The position numbers and the translations under genes were made by a program. 58,407 nucleotides of DNA from NCBI GenBank assembly GCA_019637695.1, contig JAHBVG010000035.1, positions 1 through 58,407 on the forward strand, given 5' to 3'. Of the stretch, positions 8,701 through 16,355 are shown piece after piece (position 1 is the stretch's first letter; each line of letters starts with the position of its first letter). A model generated the notes under the pieces. The model searched no databases, was not told the DNA's origin, and worked only from the letters and a program-made list of their open reading frames with translations. This stretch comes from Caldilineaceae bacterium. GTDB taxonomy: Bacteria; Chloroflexota; Anaerolineae; Caldilineales; Caldilineaceae.

Positions 8701-9315
8701 GCTACGCCTGAGAAGATGGAAACCGAGGAGACGCCCGTTGAAGCGGAAAAGTATACCGGGTTGCAGAAAGCGCTCTACAGTTGGCGACGACGCACAGCCG
8801 ACGAGCAGGGCGTCCCCGCGTATGTGATTATGGACAACGATCTCATGTTCCGTATTGCCGAGAGCCATCCGCAGACAATGGATGAGCTGCGCCTATTGCC
8901 AGGCATGGGCGCACAACGGCTGGAGCGCCACGGACCTGTGATCCTCGATCTTGTCAAGCTGAATCCAGAATCTGAAGGGGACGAGGCGCTGCTGACCGGC
9001 CAACGCGAGGAGAAGGCCACGCTGGCGGCGCATCCTGTGGAGAAAAAAGCGCCACCGCCGCCAGTGCGCACAGTCTCGCCCCAGGCAGAACGCCGCATCT
9101 ATATGAAGATGCAGGAGTTGCGCCAAAAGGTAGCTGTACGCGAACGAGGCAAACCGTATCTGGTTGCAGGCAACAACCTGCTCAAATCCATCGCCCAGAC
9201 TGCGCCAGGCAACGAGGATGAGCTCTTTCAGATTGTGGGTTTTCGCAGCAGTGGCCTGCGCGATGAGGTCGCCCAGATCCTCCAGATCATCGCCGAACAG
9301 ATGGATAAAGAATAG
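5785..9315 (+). CDS. recQ: RecQ-family ATP-dependent DNA helicase with N-terminal TPR-like extension
   Basis: At 1176 aa this is about twice the usual RecQ length. Residues 1-270 are helical repeats resembling TPRs (for example ARACALLEKLLADRPGNLGI and ARLALTNGDKAQAQQLI). Residues about 280-640 are the SF2 helicase core: Walker A MPTGAGKS (309-316), DEAH (409-412), TATAPP, and QEAGRAGRD (motif VI). The RecQ zinc site is C826, C843, C846 and C849, followed by a winged-helix-like region. Two C-terminal HRDC-like domains follow, one around YTGLQKALYSWRR and one around ERRIYMKMQELR. The family unwinds DNA during recombination and repair. The N-terminal extension suggests a protein partner; that role is inferred. 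Confidence 0.92.
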   Translation: MTETEQSSSSLLTTLHLTEEQATALPPEIRDQLLDFLELWGQPAEVLHLLALYRRAHGPLLHFLDREAQMHLAMGDYAKTIETIEQRQRRSTTIESQATEARALLRAGHSEAAQAVAEDISTAYATRLIAILAAAEVFAGNGDLARACALLEKLLADRPGNLGITLMLARLALTNGDKAQAQQLILQMGAGITPDIDIHQLRDLQQIHEVLGNAQSAEAAALELERQRMIQREALQAAMQPIIGLVESGGALDRIYGALSGPERVTVSRQEEREVKLAAIRNFGFTNLRPGQIEIIASVLRGESVLAVMPTGAGKSLCYQLPGLVMPKATLVISPLIALMKDQVEGLPAAAQAKATFVNSTLSDAEMQERLEGVAQGKYKLIYAAPERLRQRPFLRALRDAGLSLFVVDEAHCVSLWGHDFRPDYLFIQEARDELDNPPALAMTATAPPRVRDEILDNLSSTAALHVQDKKEGEGRPQVVSLDIFRHNLHLSALKFHNDEEKLAALLKFVRKNEGSGIVYANSRRKCEALALTLRQEGISAEAYHAGLADRGAVQDRFMSSKTRVVVATVAFGMGIDKSDIRFIVHFHPPRSLAAYYQEAGRAGRDNKPAQCVLFYSGNDWANLRRWAKADEYNVDDLERVYAAVATQLGVSLAAEDGATEPTWAEGTVNAHRLEQVLNTDETETRVAVSFLERAGLLTRSFDLPKEIEIGLQGKESQIRKAREADPELDRLLRRLALRPGGKATFGTETIANGMNWPLLETEQRLLHWQSAGILTVRGSKREMSIHLPARPANLRERLERLTSHSGTLAQRRIDDIVGYATAESCRHGFISAHFGSPPRTRCDVCDNCTGIRPEIPQFEHPDHELPDDADIEPMILDALISSPKPVGRGGLARILTGSLRAPVAANECRHHGRLYALGEGMVIEFVDEMIAQKLLRQYERNGYPVLAPTLKGRTVAETWLAEHPDLVDPTGATPEKMETEETPVEAEKYTGLQKALYSWRRRTADEQGVPAYVIMDNDLMFRIAESHPQTMDELRLLPGMGAQRLERHGPVILDLVKLNPESEGDEALLTGQREEKATLAAHPVEKKAPPPPVRTVSPQAERRIYMKMQELRQKVAVRERGKPYLVAGNNLLKSIAQTAPGNEDELFQIVGFRSSGLRDEVAQILQIIAEQMDKE

Positions 9316-9392
9316 GCATTATCGGCAATAAGACCTGCCAGGTTACAGAAAACCTGGCAGGTCTCCAGAAAATGGCTATTACCGATAATGCC
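9315..9392. repeat. 78-bp nested palindrome after recQ (MITE/REP-like, possible terminator)
   Basis: The outer arms 9315-9330 and 9377-9392 match at 15 of 16 positions (GGCATTATCGG...). The inner arms 9331-9344 and 9351-9364 are a perfect 14-bp pair around ACAGAA. The element begins on the last base of the recQ stop codon. Related inner palindromes occur at 18438-18469 and 56929-56960, also just after genes. The rest of the gap to 9566 shows no other feature. Confidence 0.75.
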
Positions 9393-9566
9393 TTATGAAG
9401 TCAGCCACCTGTCCTTTCGGTTGTCGGCAAAATGTCATTGAAGAACGTGCAACTGATCCTATGCTACCAACGTATTGATTACAGACGCCCTTCCTGAAGG
9501 ATGCACCGCACTTCAGGAGATGTCAGCTAGTCCATCATTCACCGCACACGATAGGAGATAAATACC

Positions 9567-10247
9567 ATGGCATCGCTATTGGAAAAAGTTTCAACGCTCA
9601 TTTCTGCTAATCTGCACAGTATGCTCGATCAGGCATTGCAGAGCAACAGCCCAGCGGTCATCGATCAGTACATTCGTCAGGTCGAGAACAACCTGGCCGA
9701 TCTAGAGGATGCAGCCGCGACGGTCGGCGGCGAGGTCCGCACAATTCAGCGCAAGGTCAATGAGTACGAGCAAAAGGCCCAGGAACAGGATAAGTCCATT
9801 GATGCCTTCCTTGTTGAAGGCAATGAAGCCCTGGCCTCAGCCATGCAGAGCAGGCTCAACAGCACACAGCGTCTCATCGCTACCTATCAGGAGCAATTGG
9901 CCCGCCAGCAAGATGAGTATGGAAAGCTGCTCAGCGCCAAGGTCAAGCTAGAGGCTCGCTTGCAGACCATGAAGCAAGAACGCGAGGAATTGGTAGCCCT
10001 GCTCGAACTGGCCAAGAGCAAAGAGACCACCGTCAGGACGATGAAGAGCCTCGACGACCTGATGGGTGTGGGCGACAGCGATATCCGCCGCATTGCCGAG
10101 AGCATCTACACCCGTCTGGATAAGGCCAGCGCCGCCAGCGAGATCCGCGCCAAGAATCTCGACGAAGAGATGGATCGGGTGCTGGATCGCAGCGCCATCA
10201 ACAACCAATTGGCCGACCGGCGCAAGAAGTTGGGCATCACCGAGTAG
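9567..10247 (+). CDS. pspA: PspA/IM30-family membrane-associated protein
   Basis: The 226-aa, almost wholly helical protein fits the PspA/IM30 family, which forms ESCRT-III-like assemblies on the inner face of the membrane and protects it under stress. Typical sequence includes an N-terminal amphipathic start (MASLLEKVSTLISANLHSML), DPxxVIDQYIR-like NSPAVIDQYIRQ, long coiled coil (residues 25-160) and a terminal helix with MDRVLDRSAINNQL. GGAGAT lies 8 bases before the ATG. It is the first gene of a seven-gene same-strand cluster with solute-binding and VWA proteins; no pspBCF genes are present. Confidence 0.9.
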   Translation: MASLLEKVSTLISANLHSMLDQALQSNSPAVIDQYIRQVENNLADLEDAAATVGGEVRTIQRKVNEYEQKAQEQDKSIDAFLVEGNEALASAMQSRLNSTQRLIATYQEQLARQQDEYGKLLSAKVKLEARLQTMKQEREELVALLELAKSKETTVRTMKSLDDLMGVGDSDIRRIAESIYTRLDKASAASEIRAKNLDEEMDRVLDRSAINNQLADRRKKLGITE

Positions 10248-10254
10248 GAATGTG

Positions 10255-10345
10255 ATTCGTGTTGCGTGTTGCGTGGAAGCAAGGTTCGTCGATGCGTCGA
10301 TGCGCCGAGCAGAACACGTAACACGCAACGCGTAACACGTTTTAC
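10255..10345. repeat. GTGTTGC-type heptamers in inverted orientation
   Basis: GTGTTGC GTGTTGC at 10259-10272 is answered by the complementary words (AACACG.AACACGCAACGC) at 10313-10339. A GATGCGTC doublet lies in between. This is one of several 7-bp repeat families in the window. Confidence 0.65.
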
Positions 10346-10349
10346 AACC

Positions 10350-10697
10350 ATGGAAACCAATTCCTCCGCTGGACTCAGCGGCAGACGTTTTGCACTCATT
10401 TTTTTGCTTATTTTGCTTGGCATCTTGTTGGTCTTTACGCTGATTGTACGCTGGGCAGTGGCTATCCTGCCCCAGGAAAACGAAGTCATCACGGTAGTGG
10501 ACGCCGCAGGGCGCATTGAGCGAGGCGAGATCGAACGGATTCTAATCCAAGAGGATCGGGATATCTTCCTCTATCAACCGGGCCAACCACGACCGCTCTA
10601 CACCCGGTTAGAACCGGATGCAACTTTCACCAATACACTAGAAAGCCTTGGGATCTCGCCAGAACAATTTCCACCATTGACGGTTGAGACAGATTGA
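10350..10697 (+). CDS. Small membrane protein resembling the FtsH periplasmic domain, without AAA or protease parts
   Basis: The 115-aa product has a single membrane segment (about residues 14-38, ALIFLLILLGILLVFTLIV). The extracytoplasmic part follows the plan of the FtsH extracellular domain: a segment VVDAAGRIERGEIERILIQE in the place of the FtsH SxFxxxVxxGxVxxVxI motif, then DIFLYQPGQ and a final ESLGISPEQFP. No AAA or zinc protease domain follows, since the next gene starts at once. The ATG at 10350 is chosen because the upstream in-frame start at 10266 lies in repeat DNA. A role as an FtsH-like adaptor or decoy is speculation. Confidence 0.6.
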   Translation: METNSSAGLSGRRFALIFLLILLGILLVFTLIVRWAVAILPQENEVITVVDAAGRIERGEIERILIQEDRDIFLYQPGQPRPLYTRLEPDATFTNTLESLGISPEQFPPLTVETD

Positions 10698-10700
10698 CCC

Positions 10701-10922
10701 ATGATGCACCACGCCTTCGCTGCGCCGAAAGAATCGATCACCGCCACGGCTTTTCTGATCGGCCTGGTGACACTCTTTGCCGTCAACTGGCTCTGGCCGG
10801 GGATCCTCGTGCTGGTCGGCGTCACCGTCTTGCTCGAACTGGCGTTGCGTCGCTGGCTGGCCGATCCCGAAGAGATCCCGCTCAGGGTGGAAAATCCTGA
10901 AGGGGATCGGGAAAATGAGTGA
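10701..10922 (+). CDS. Small two-helix membrane protein (73 aa)
   Basis: Two closely spaced hydrophobic segments (about residues 14-28 and 33-48) are followed by a short acidic tail, EEIPLRVENPEGDRENE. No family is recognised. The gene starts 3 bases after the FtsH-like gene stop, so translational coupling is likely. Two ATGs stand in tandem at 10701 and 10704, and either could be used. Confidence 0.65.
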   Translation: MMHHAFAAPKESITATAFLIGLVTLFAVNWLWPGILVLVGVTVLLELALRRWLADPEEIPLRVENPEGDRENE

Positions 10923-10933
10923 TGAGTGATGAC

Positions 10934-10995
10934 TAAAGAGTAATGAGTAGAAGAAAGACTCACCACACTCATTACTCTTTACTCATTACTCTTTA
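10934..10995. repeat. ACTCATT/ACTCTTT heptamer repeat with inverted arm
   Basis: The arm 10934-10948 (TAAAGAGTAATGAGT) is the exact complement of two overlapping copies at 10967-10981 and 10981-10995, built from alternating 7-base units ACTCATT and ACTCTTT. It separates the small membrane protein from the solute-binding gene and could form a hairpin. Confidence 0.7.
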
Positions 10996-11031
10996 AACTA
11001 TCGTTGGCATTCTGGCAGAACGAGACGACCT

Positions 11032-12291
11032 ATGAATCGAACACGATGGATCTTTGTATCAATTATTGCCGCGGCGCTTGTAATTGTGACCGTCGCTGTG
11101 GCCTGGCGTTCGCTAACCGGCACAGATGCGGGCAACAATCCGCTCACGGTGGATCGACCGGCAGAGGTGCGGATACGGATTCTCACCGCCCTGCCTGTGG
11201 AACCCTGGGTGCGTACGGCTGCTCAGGAGTTCAACGCAGCGCGACGCCAGGTCGATGGCGCTATCGTCACAGTGGACATTGTGGCGATGGATGGGCTGAC
11301 CGCCCTGGGCCGTTGGGATCGCAACGATTTCGGCGCGCTGGCCGCTGGCGTGCGCCCTGAGGATCTAAGCACCGCCGAGCGCGCCGCCCTGTCCGACTTC
11401 CCCACGGCCTGGATTCCCGACAGCCGCTATCTGGTTGAGCTGGCGAATGCATCGTACAAGGGACGGCTGGGGCGCGATGTCTTCCTCACCGATGGACAGT
11501 ACCGCGCCCGACCGGTTGCCATCAGCCTCTTTACATGGGGCATCTATGCCAGCCGCGCCACTGTGCTTGAGCAAGATTTGGGTGAAATCAATTGGTCGAC
11601 GATCCACGATGCAGCGACTGCCCGCGGCGGCTGGCGCGATCTGGGCGGCGATCCAACTTGGGGTTACTTCAAGCTGGCAGTGCCCGATCCGAGCAAGAAT
11701 GTGGGCGGATTGGCGGCGATGATCGCTGCCGCCGGCGCATACTACAACCGCACAGATATTGGCGTCGCCGAAATCACCGATCCAGAATTTCAGGCATGGC
11801 TGGCCGAATTGATGAATGCTGTGACAAACATCAGCGGCGGCAGCGCTTACACCGCCGAGGATTTCGCCCTCTTTGGCTACAGTCAAGGGGATGGCGGGCA
11901 GTTGCTCGAAAGCGATCTCTTGCAGAACATGCAGGGCATCCTCACCCGCTGGGAAGATCCGCTGCGCATCTACTACCCTGAATTTGTGACCTGGTTCGAC
12001 TTCCCCTTTACGGTGTGGGTGGGTCCTGAGACAAGCGCGCTGGAGAAAAACGCAGCGTTGGAATTCCAACGCTATCTGCTCAGCCAGGAACAGCAGGAAA
12101 AAGCGCTGGCCTATGGCCTGCGCCCGGCCAATCCCGATGTCGCCGTCACCGCCAACGAAGAGAGTCTTTTCGTCAAGTGGGCAGATCAGGGTGTGCAACC
12201 GGTAGTGCCGCGCAGCACGGCCATGCGTTCGCCGGATCGGGATGTATTGCTGGCGCTCTTGCGCTGGTACGATCTAAACGTCTCCCAGTGA
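11032..12291 (+). CDS. Membrane-anchored extracellular solute-binding-type protein
   Basis: The 419-aa protein has one N-terminal hydrophobic segment (residues 5-25) without a lipobox, followed by a type II periplasmic-binding fold: VRIRILTALPVEPWVRTAAQEF, ARPVAISLFTWGIYASRA and a late FTVWVGPETSALEKNAAL. No permease or ATPase gene is adjacent, so it is unlikely to serve a standard ABC importer. The following gene, 10 bases downstream, contains a related binding fold fused to a VWA domain, and the pair is probably co-translated. The ligand is unknown. Confidence 0.75.
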   Translation: MNRTRWIFVSIIAAALVIVTVAVAWRSLTGTDAGNNPLTVDRPAEVRIRILTALPVEPWVRTAAQEFNAARRQVDGAIVTVDIVAMDGLTALGRWDRNDFGALAAGVRPEDLSTAERAALSDFPTAWIPDSRYLVELANASYKGRLGRDVFLTDGQYRARPVAISLFTWGIYASRATVLEQDLGEINWSTIHDAATARGGWRDLGGDPTWGYFKLAVPDPSKNVGGLAAMIAAAGAYYNRTDIGVAEITDPEFQAWLAELMNAVTNISGGSAYTAEDFALFGYSQGDGGQLLESDLLQNMQGILTRWEDPLRIYYPEFVTWFDFPFTVWVGPETSALEKNAALEFQRYLLSQEQQEKALAYGLRPANPDVAVTANEESLFVKWADQGVQPVVPRSTAMRSPDRDVLLALLRWYDLNVSQ

Positions 12292-12301
12292 GGGAAGAGT
12301 T

Positions 12302-14056
12302 ATGAGCAAGTCTCGATCGCGCAAGCAACAACCTAAAAACTGGCGCACCATTGTCATTGCCGTGGGCGTACTGACCTTTGCCGCCTGCTTTTGTGGTTTG
12401 GCGGCTATTTCCCTCGGCCAGCGGGCGATGAATTTCTTCCAGCCCGCGACCATTACCAGCCAGGAACCCGCCCCGATCACCTGGTCCGCGGATAGCGCGG
12501 ATCTGACGATTGCGGTTGCGCCGGTAATGGCGCCGACCCTAGCCGAGCGCGTTGAAGCCTTCAATCGGCAGTCGTTGCGGACACCCGACGGCAAGATCAT
12601 GTCAGTGCAGTTGACTTTGCTTACCCCTCAGGAGATCGTGGATCAGAGCCTGGGGCAGCCACGATTCCAGGCGGTGGCGCCGGATAGTTCCATCTGGCTC
12701 AACCAGATCGATCAACGCTGGGCGCAGGCGCAGGCAACCCAGGCGGGCGCGATTTCACCGCGGCGAGTGGGCGAGCCGGTGCGGTATGCCATCAGCCCGA
12801 TTGTCATCGCCGCCTGGGAAGATACAGCCCGCGCCCTGGGCTGGCCGGAAAATCCCGTCGGCTGGGGCGAAATCCAGCGTCGAGCCACCCAGGACAGCAA
12901 CTTCAAGTGGAATCATCCCAGCACGCAGCACGCGGCCGGGCTGCTGGCAACCCTGGCGGAATTTTACGCCGGGGCCGGGTTAACACGCGGCCTCACCGAA
13001 GAGATCGCCACCCAGCCCGAGGTCCTTGACTATGTGCGCAGTGTTGAGGCGACGGTACGCTTTTACGGCGAAGGCGAAACTGTCATCGTCGAACGGTTGG
13101 CCGAAGAAGGGCGCAATTTCCTCGACGCCTTTGTGGCGCAAGAGCAGACCGTTATCCAGTGGAACAGCGGACGGCGCGGCAATCCATTAGTAGCCATCTA
13201 TCCCGCCGAAGGCACGCTGTGGACGGATCACCCGCTGGCGCTGCTAGAGTTGGGCGGTGATGGAGCGTTATCCGTCACCAATAACCAGCGCCTCACCTTC
13301 CGCTCTTTTGTTGACTTCCTCACAAGCGAGGAAAGCCAGCGCGCCTTCCTGGCGGCGGGCTATCGTCCGGCGGATTTGAGCATTGAATTGGATGCGTCCG
13401 GCAGCCCCTTCGCCAACACCAATGCAGTGGATTGGCGACAGCCCAAGACCACGCTTCAGATCCCTTCGGCGGCAGTGGTGGAGGTGATCCAAAATGTCTG
13501 GTGGTATACAAAGCGCCCCACCAATGTTTATCTGGTGGTGGATACCAGCGGCAGCATGGAAGGTGAGAATCTCAGAAGCGCCAAAGTGGCGTTGAATGCC
13601 TTCATCGCCCAGATCCAGGGTGACCGCGATCAATTGGGGATTGTCGAGTTTGGGTCGGGCGTCAAGCGGTTTGAGCCATTGCGCACCATGTCAGAGGGTG
13701 GGCGGGCGCGCATGAACGAGCTTGTCATCAACATGCAGGCTTACGGCAACACAGCGCTGATCGACGCCGTCTGGCAGGCCAACCAGGATCTACAAACCGT
13801 GGCAGATCGGGAGGCGATCAACGCCATCGTCGTCATGACCGACGGCCAGGAGAACGCCAGCAATTATAGCATCAACGACCTGCGCCGAGCATTGGAAGCG
13901 AATCGGGTCCCCGTGGTGATCTTCACCATTGCGTTTGGCCGCGACGCTGACGCCGCCCTCATGCAAGAGATGGCGCGCATTGGCGGCGGCCAGTTCCGCC
14001 GGGCGGATGAGACCGATCTTGAGGAGTTGTACAGGATTATTTCGACCTACTTTTAA
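12302..14056 (+). CDS. Substrate-binding and VWA domain fusion protein
   Basis: The 584-aa protein has an N-terminal membrane segment (about residues 16-38), a solute-binding-type region (about 55-370) and a C-terminal von Willebrand A domain (about 405-580). The VWA part begins VYLVVDTSGSMEG, with the MIDAS residues D414, S416 and S418, and continues with the expected TALIDAV and VVMTDGQEN motifs, so it should bind a divalent metal. VWA domains mediate protein contacts, here on the outer side of the membrane. Its neighbours are PspA, another binding protein and a LivK-like lipoprotein. The combination suggests envelope sensing or scaffolding rather than import; that is inferred. Confidence 0.85.
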   Translation: MSKSRSRKQQPKNWRTIVIAVGVLTFAACFCGLAAISLGQRAMNFFQPATITSQEPAPITWSADSADLTIAVAPVMAPTLAERVEAFNRQSLRTPDGKIMSVQLTLLTPQEIVDQSLGQPRFQAVAPDSSIWLNQIDQRWAQAQATQAGAISPRRVGEPVRYAISPIVIAAWEDTARALGWPENPVGWGEIQRRATQDSNFKWNHPSTQHAAGLLATLAEFYAGAGLTRGLTEEIATQPEVLDYVRSVEATVRFYGEGETVIVERLAEEGRNFLDAFVAQEQTVIQWNSGRRGNPLVAIYPAEGTLWTDHPLALLELGGDGALSVTNNQRLTFRSFVDFLTSEESQRAFLAAGYRPADLSIELDASGSPFANTNAVDWRQPKTTLQIPSAAVVEVIQNVWWYTKRPTNVYLVVDTSGSMEGENLRSAKVALNAFIAQIQGDRDQLGIVEFGSGVKRFEPLRTMSEGGRARMNELVINMQAYGNTALIDAVWQANQDLQTVADREAINAIVVMTDGQENASNYSINDLRRALEANRVPVVIFTIAFGRDADAALMQEMARIGGGQFRRADETDLEELYRIISTYF

Positions 14057-14250
14057 AGGGTATTGGGTATTGGGTATTAGATATTGGGGAGATCTCGTCA
14101 ATATCCAATACCTAAAGTGAAATCAGTTTGAAAACGTTACTTCGTAGGGGCAGGCCCCTGTGCCTGCCCACTGCGGGCGACCACAGCGGGTCGCCCCTAC
14201 ATACTACCGGTTTCTATCTGCGTTCACTTTAATATCCAATATCTAACATC
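14057..14250. repeat. Nested intergenic palindrome with TATTGGG heptamers outside
   Basis: From outside inwards: TATTGGG units at 14060-14090 face CCAATAT words near 14100-14110 and 14232-14240. TAAAGTGAA (14113-14121) pairs with TTCACTTTA (14223-14231). GTAGGGGC (14144-14151) pairs with GCCCCTAC (14193-14200). Two small hairpins, GGCAGGC/GCCTGCC and GGGCGACC/GGTCGCCC, sit in the centre. It fills the gap between the VWA gene and the next gene. Confidence 0.75.
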
Positions 14251-14269
14251 CTCCAAGGATGCGTGATCC

Positions 14270-15115
14270 ATGACGACCGTGACCACGTCGACCACCACAA
14301 CTCGCACTGAACTTCAGGAGCGAGCGAAGAATTTACTGCTGCAATATGCCTTCTTCCGCTGGGAGAATGCGGTGATTATTGCCGGCGCGCTCATGTTGAC
14401 CGTCCTCTACCCGCGTCCTTTTCCGCGCTGGCCGATCTGGGGATGGGCGATTTTGGGGCTGATCGGGGTGGCGACTATCATCTATTCCAGCCTCACGGAT
14501 CGGGACGCCAACGCCAAGATCCTCATCGATCTTATGCAAGAGGAGTTCAACCCACGCCAGATCCACGATGAGAAGCTGCGGCAAGAGGTCAACCGCGGCA
14601 TGGAATATCAACGGCGGATTGAGCAGGCGATCCAACAGCAGCGAGCCGGGCTGATGCGAGACCGCCTGGAGAATACAGCCGGTCAGTTAAGCGATTGGCT
14701 GAGCAATGTTTTCCAACTGGCGCTGCGCCTTGACGCCTACAAACAAGATACTCTGCTGCGTCGGGAACGCCAGAACGTACCCGAGGAGATCAAACAGTTG
14801 GAAGAGAGGATCAAAGCCGAGCGAAATCCAGAGACGCGACAGCAGATCGAACAGGTCCTTGACGGCAAACGCAAACAACTAGAGGCGCTCCAAGCGCTCG
14901 ACGCCCGTATGCGCCAGGCCCAACTTCAGATGGATCAGAGCCTCACAGCGCTGGCAACCATTTATAGCCAGGTGCGGCTGATCGACGCCCAGGATGTAGC
15001 CAGCGGCAAGGCCGAACGCTTGAGCGCCGACATCCAGGAACAGGTCAACCGGCTCAACGATCTGGTGGCCAGTATCAATGAGGTCTATAACTATAGGACG
15101 GAAGGGCTGAATTAG
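14270..15115 (+). CDS. Membrane protein with long cytoplasmic coiled coil
   Basis: The 281-aa product has a Thr-rich start, two hydrophobic segments (about residues 33-47 and 51-70) and then some 200 residues of charged helix with strong coiled-coil character (QQRAGLMRDRLENTAGQLSD, EEIKQLEERIKAERNPETRQ). No named domain is recognised. It lies in the PspA/VWA cluster and its helical tail would be on the cytoplasmic side, where it could meet PspA; that contact is speculation. The ATG at 14270 is the first in the frame after the repeat DNA. Confidence 0.75.
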   Translation: MTTVTTSTTTTRTELQERAKNLLLQYAFFRWENAVIIAGALMLTVLYPRPFPRWPIWGWAILGLIGVATIIYSSLTDRDANAKILIDLMQEEFNPRQIHDEKLRQEVNRGMEYQRRIEQAIQQQRAGLMRDRLENTAGQLSDWLSNVFQLALRLDAYKQDTLLRRERQNVPEEIKQLEERIKAERNPETRQQIEQVLDGKRKQLEALQALDARMRQAQLQMDQSLTALATIYSQVRLIDAQDVASGKAERLSADIQEQVNRLNDLVASINEVYNYRTEGLN

Positions 15116-15190
15116 GATTGGGGACTGGGGATTGGTGGCTGGGGATCAGAAGTCGCCAGTCCCGATCCCCGATCCCTAATCCCCGATCCC
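15115..15190. repeat. GGGGAYT heptamers in inverted orientation
   Basis: GGATTGGGGACTGGGGATTGG-type units at 15116-15136 face CCAGTCC, CGATCCC and TAATCCC units at 15164-15190. The repeat lies between the coiled-coil gene and the LivK-like gene, ending just before its ribosome-binding site. Confidence 0.75.
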
Positions 15191-15207
15191 TTGAGAGAGG
15201 TTATTCG

Positions 15208-16350
15208 ATGCTGAAACGAGTTTTGATTTTATTCTTCATTTTGCCGGCGCTGCTCCTGTCCGCATGTGGCAACCGCGTTAGCGGACCCACGCGCGGCGAT
15301 GTGATAGTCTATGTGGGCGTGCCGTTGAGCGGCTTCCAGGCCAACGGCGGGCAGACGGTGCTGGGCGGGGTACGGCTGGCAGCGGAAGAGATCAACCGCA
15401 GCGGCGGTCTGCTCGGCTACCGAGTGGTGGTGCGCCCGCTTGACGATGAGTCGGACAGCGATACCGCCGTCGCCAATGTGGATGAGATCCGCCGCGCCAT
15501 CAGCAGCGGCGAGCGGGTGCTGGGCGTGATTGGTCATCTCAACAGTGGACAGACCGACGCCACATTGGATCTTTACGCCGATCTGGGGTTGGTTGTCATC
15601 ACGCCGACAGCATCGGAGCAGAGTCTGACGGCTCGCGGACATACAAATTTCTTCCGCGTCAACGCCAATGACGCAGTTCAGGCGGCGGTGGATGCTCGTT
15701 TTCTGGCCGAACAGATGGATGCGACACGGGTGGCGGTGATCCACAATGACACGGATTACGGCAAAGGATTGGCCGCATCCCTGGCTCAACTTCTGGGCGA
15801 ACACGGCGCAGCCGAAGCCGTGCGGCTTGAAGTGAGTGAAGGACAGAGCGATTATACAGCGGTGGTGCAGCGTCTGCGCAACGTCGCAGTGGACGCTATC
15901 TTCTACGCTGGTTATGAAATCGAAGCTCCTTACCTGCGCGCGTCGCTGGTGGACGCAGGCATCAACCTGCCCATGTTAGCCAGCGATGGCGCTTTCCTGG
16001 CGGCGACAATTGACGAATCTGACGGCGCCGCGGAAGGGATGTATATCAGCGCATTTGCACCCAGCCCTCAAAATGCCGCCAATTCCAAATGGATCGAAGC
16101 ATACCAGGCCGTGGAATACCGAGATCCCGACACTTACTCGATCAATGGCTATGTAGCCATGCAGGTCCTGGCTGAGGGCGCACGCAAAGCCGATTCAGTG
16201 GAAATGGCTCGGATCGCTGCTGCGCTGCGCGGCAACGCCATCCCTACGCTGCTCGGCAATCTTCGCTTTGACGCACAAGGCGATCTGATCGATCCGGCGA
16301 TCTGGATCTATCAAGTCCAAAATAGTGAGTTCAAACAGGTTGAGCAATAA
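15208..16350 (+). CDS. LivK-like branched-chain amino acid-type binding lipoprotein
   Basis: The 380-aa product begins with a signal peptide and lipobox LLSAC (about residues 15-19). The mature part is a type I periplasmic-binding fold: VGVPLSGFQANGGQTVLGGV, LAAEEINRSGGLLGY, VIGHLNSGQTDATLDLYADL, then TARGHTNFFRVNANDAVQA and AVIHNDTDYGKGLA. This is the LivK/Leu-Ile-Val binding family, which also includes ligand-sensing receptors. No livHMGF transporter genes follow, and a terminator lies right after the stop. The ATG at 15208 with GAGAGAGG upstream is chosen over a start at 15118 that would lie in repeat DNA. Confidence 0.88.
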   Translation: MLKRVLILFFILPALLLSACGNRVSGPTRGDVIVYVGVPLSGFQANGGQTVLGGVRLAAEEINRSGGLLGYRVVVRPLDDESDSDTAVANVDEIRRAISSGERVLGVIGHLNSGQTDATLDLYADLGLVVITPTASEQSLTARGHTNFFRVNANDAVQAAVDARFLAEQMDATRVAVIHNDTDYGKGLAASLAQLLGEHGAAEAVRLEVSEGQSDYTAVVQRLRNVAVDAIFYAGYEIEAPYLRASLVDAGINLPMLASDGAFLAATIDESDGAAEGMYISAFAPSPQNAANSKWIEAYQAVEYRDPDTYSINGYVAMQVLAEGARKADSVEMARIAAALRGNAIPTLLGNLRFDAQGDLIDPAIWIYQVQNSEFKQVEQ

Positions 16351-16355
16351 GCGCC

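Noticed and set aside
11365..12198. 277-codon minus-strand frame opposite the solute-binding gene
   Set aside because: Antisense shadow with no recognisable domain.
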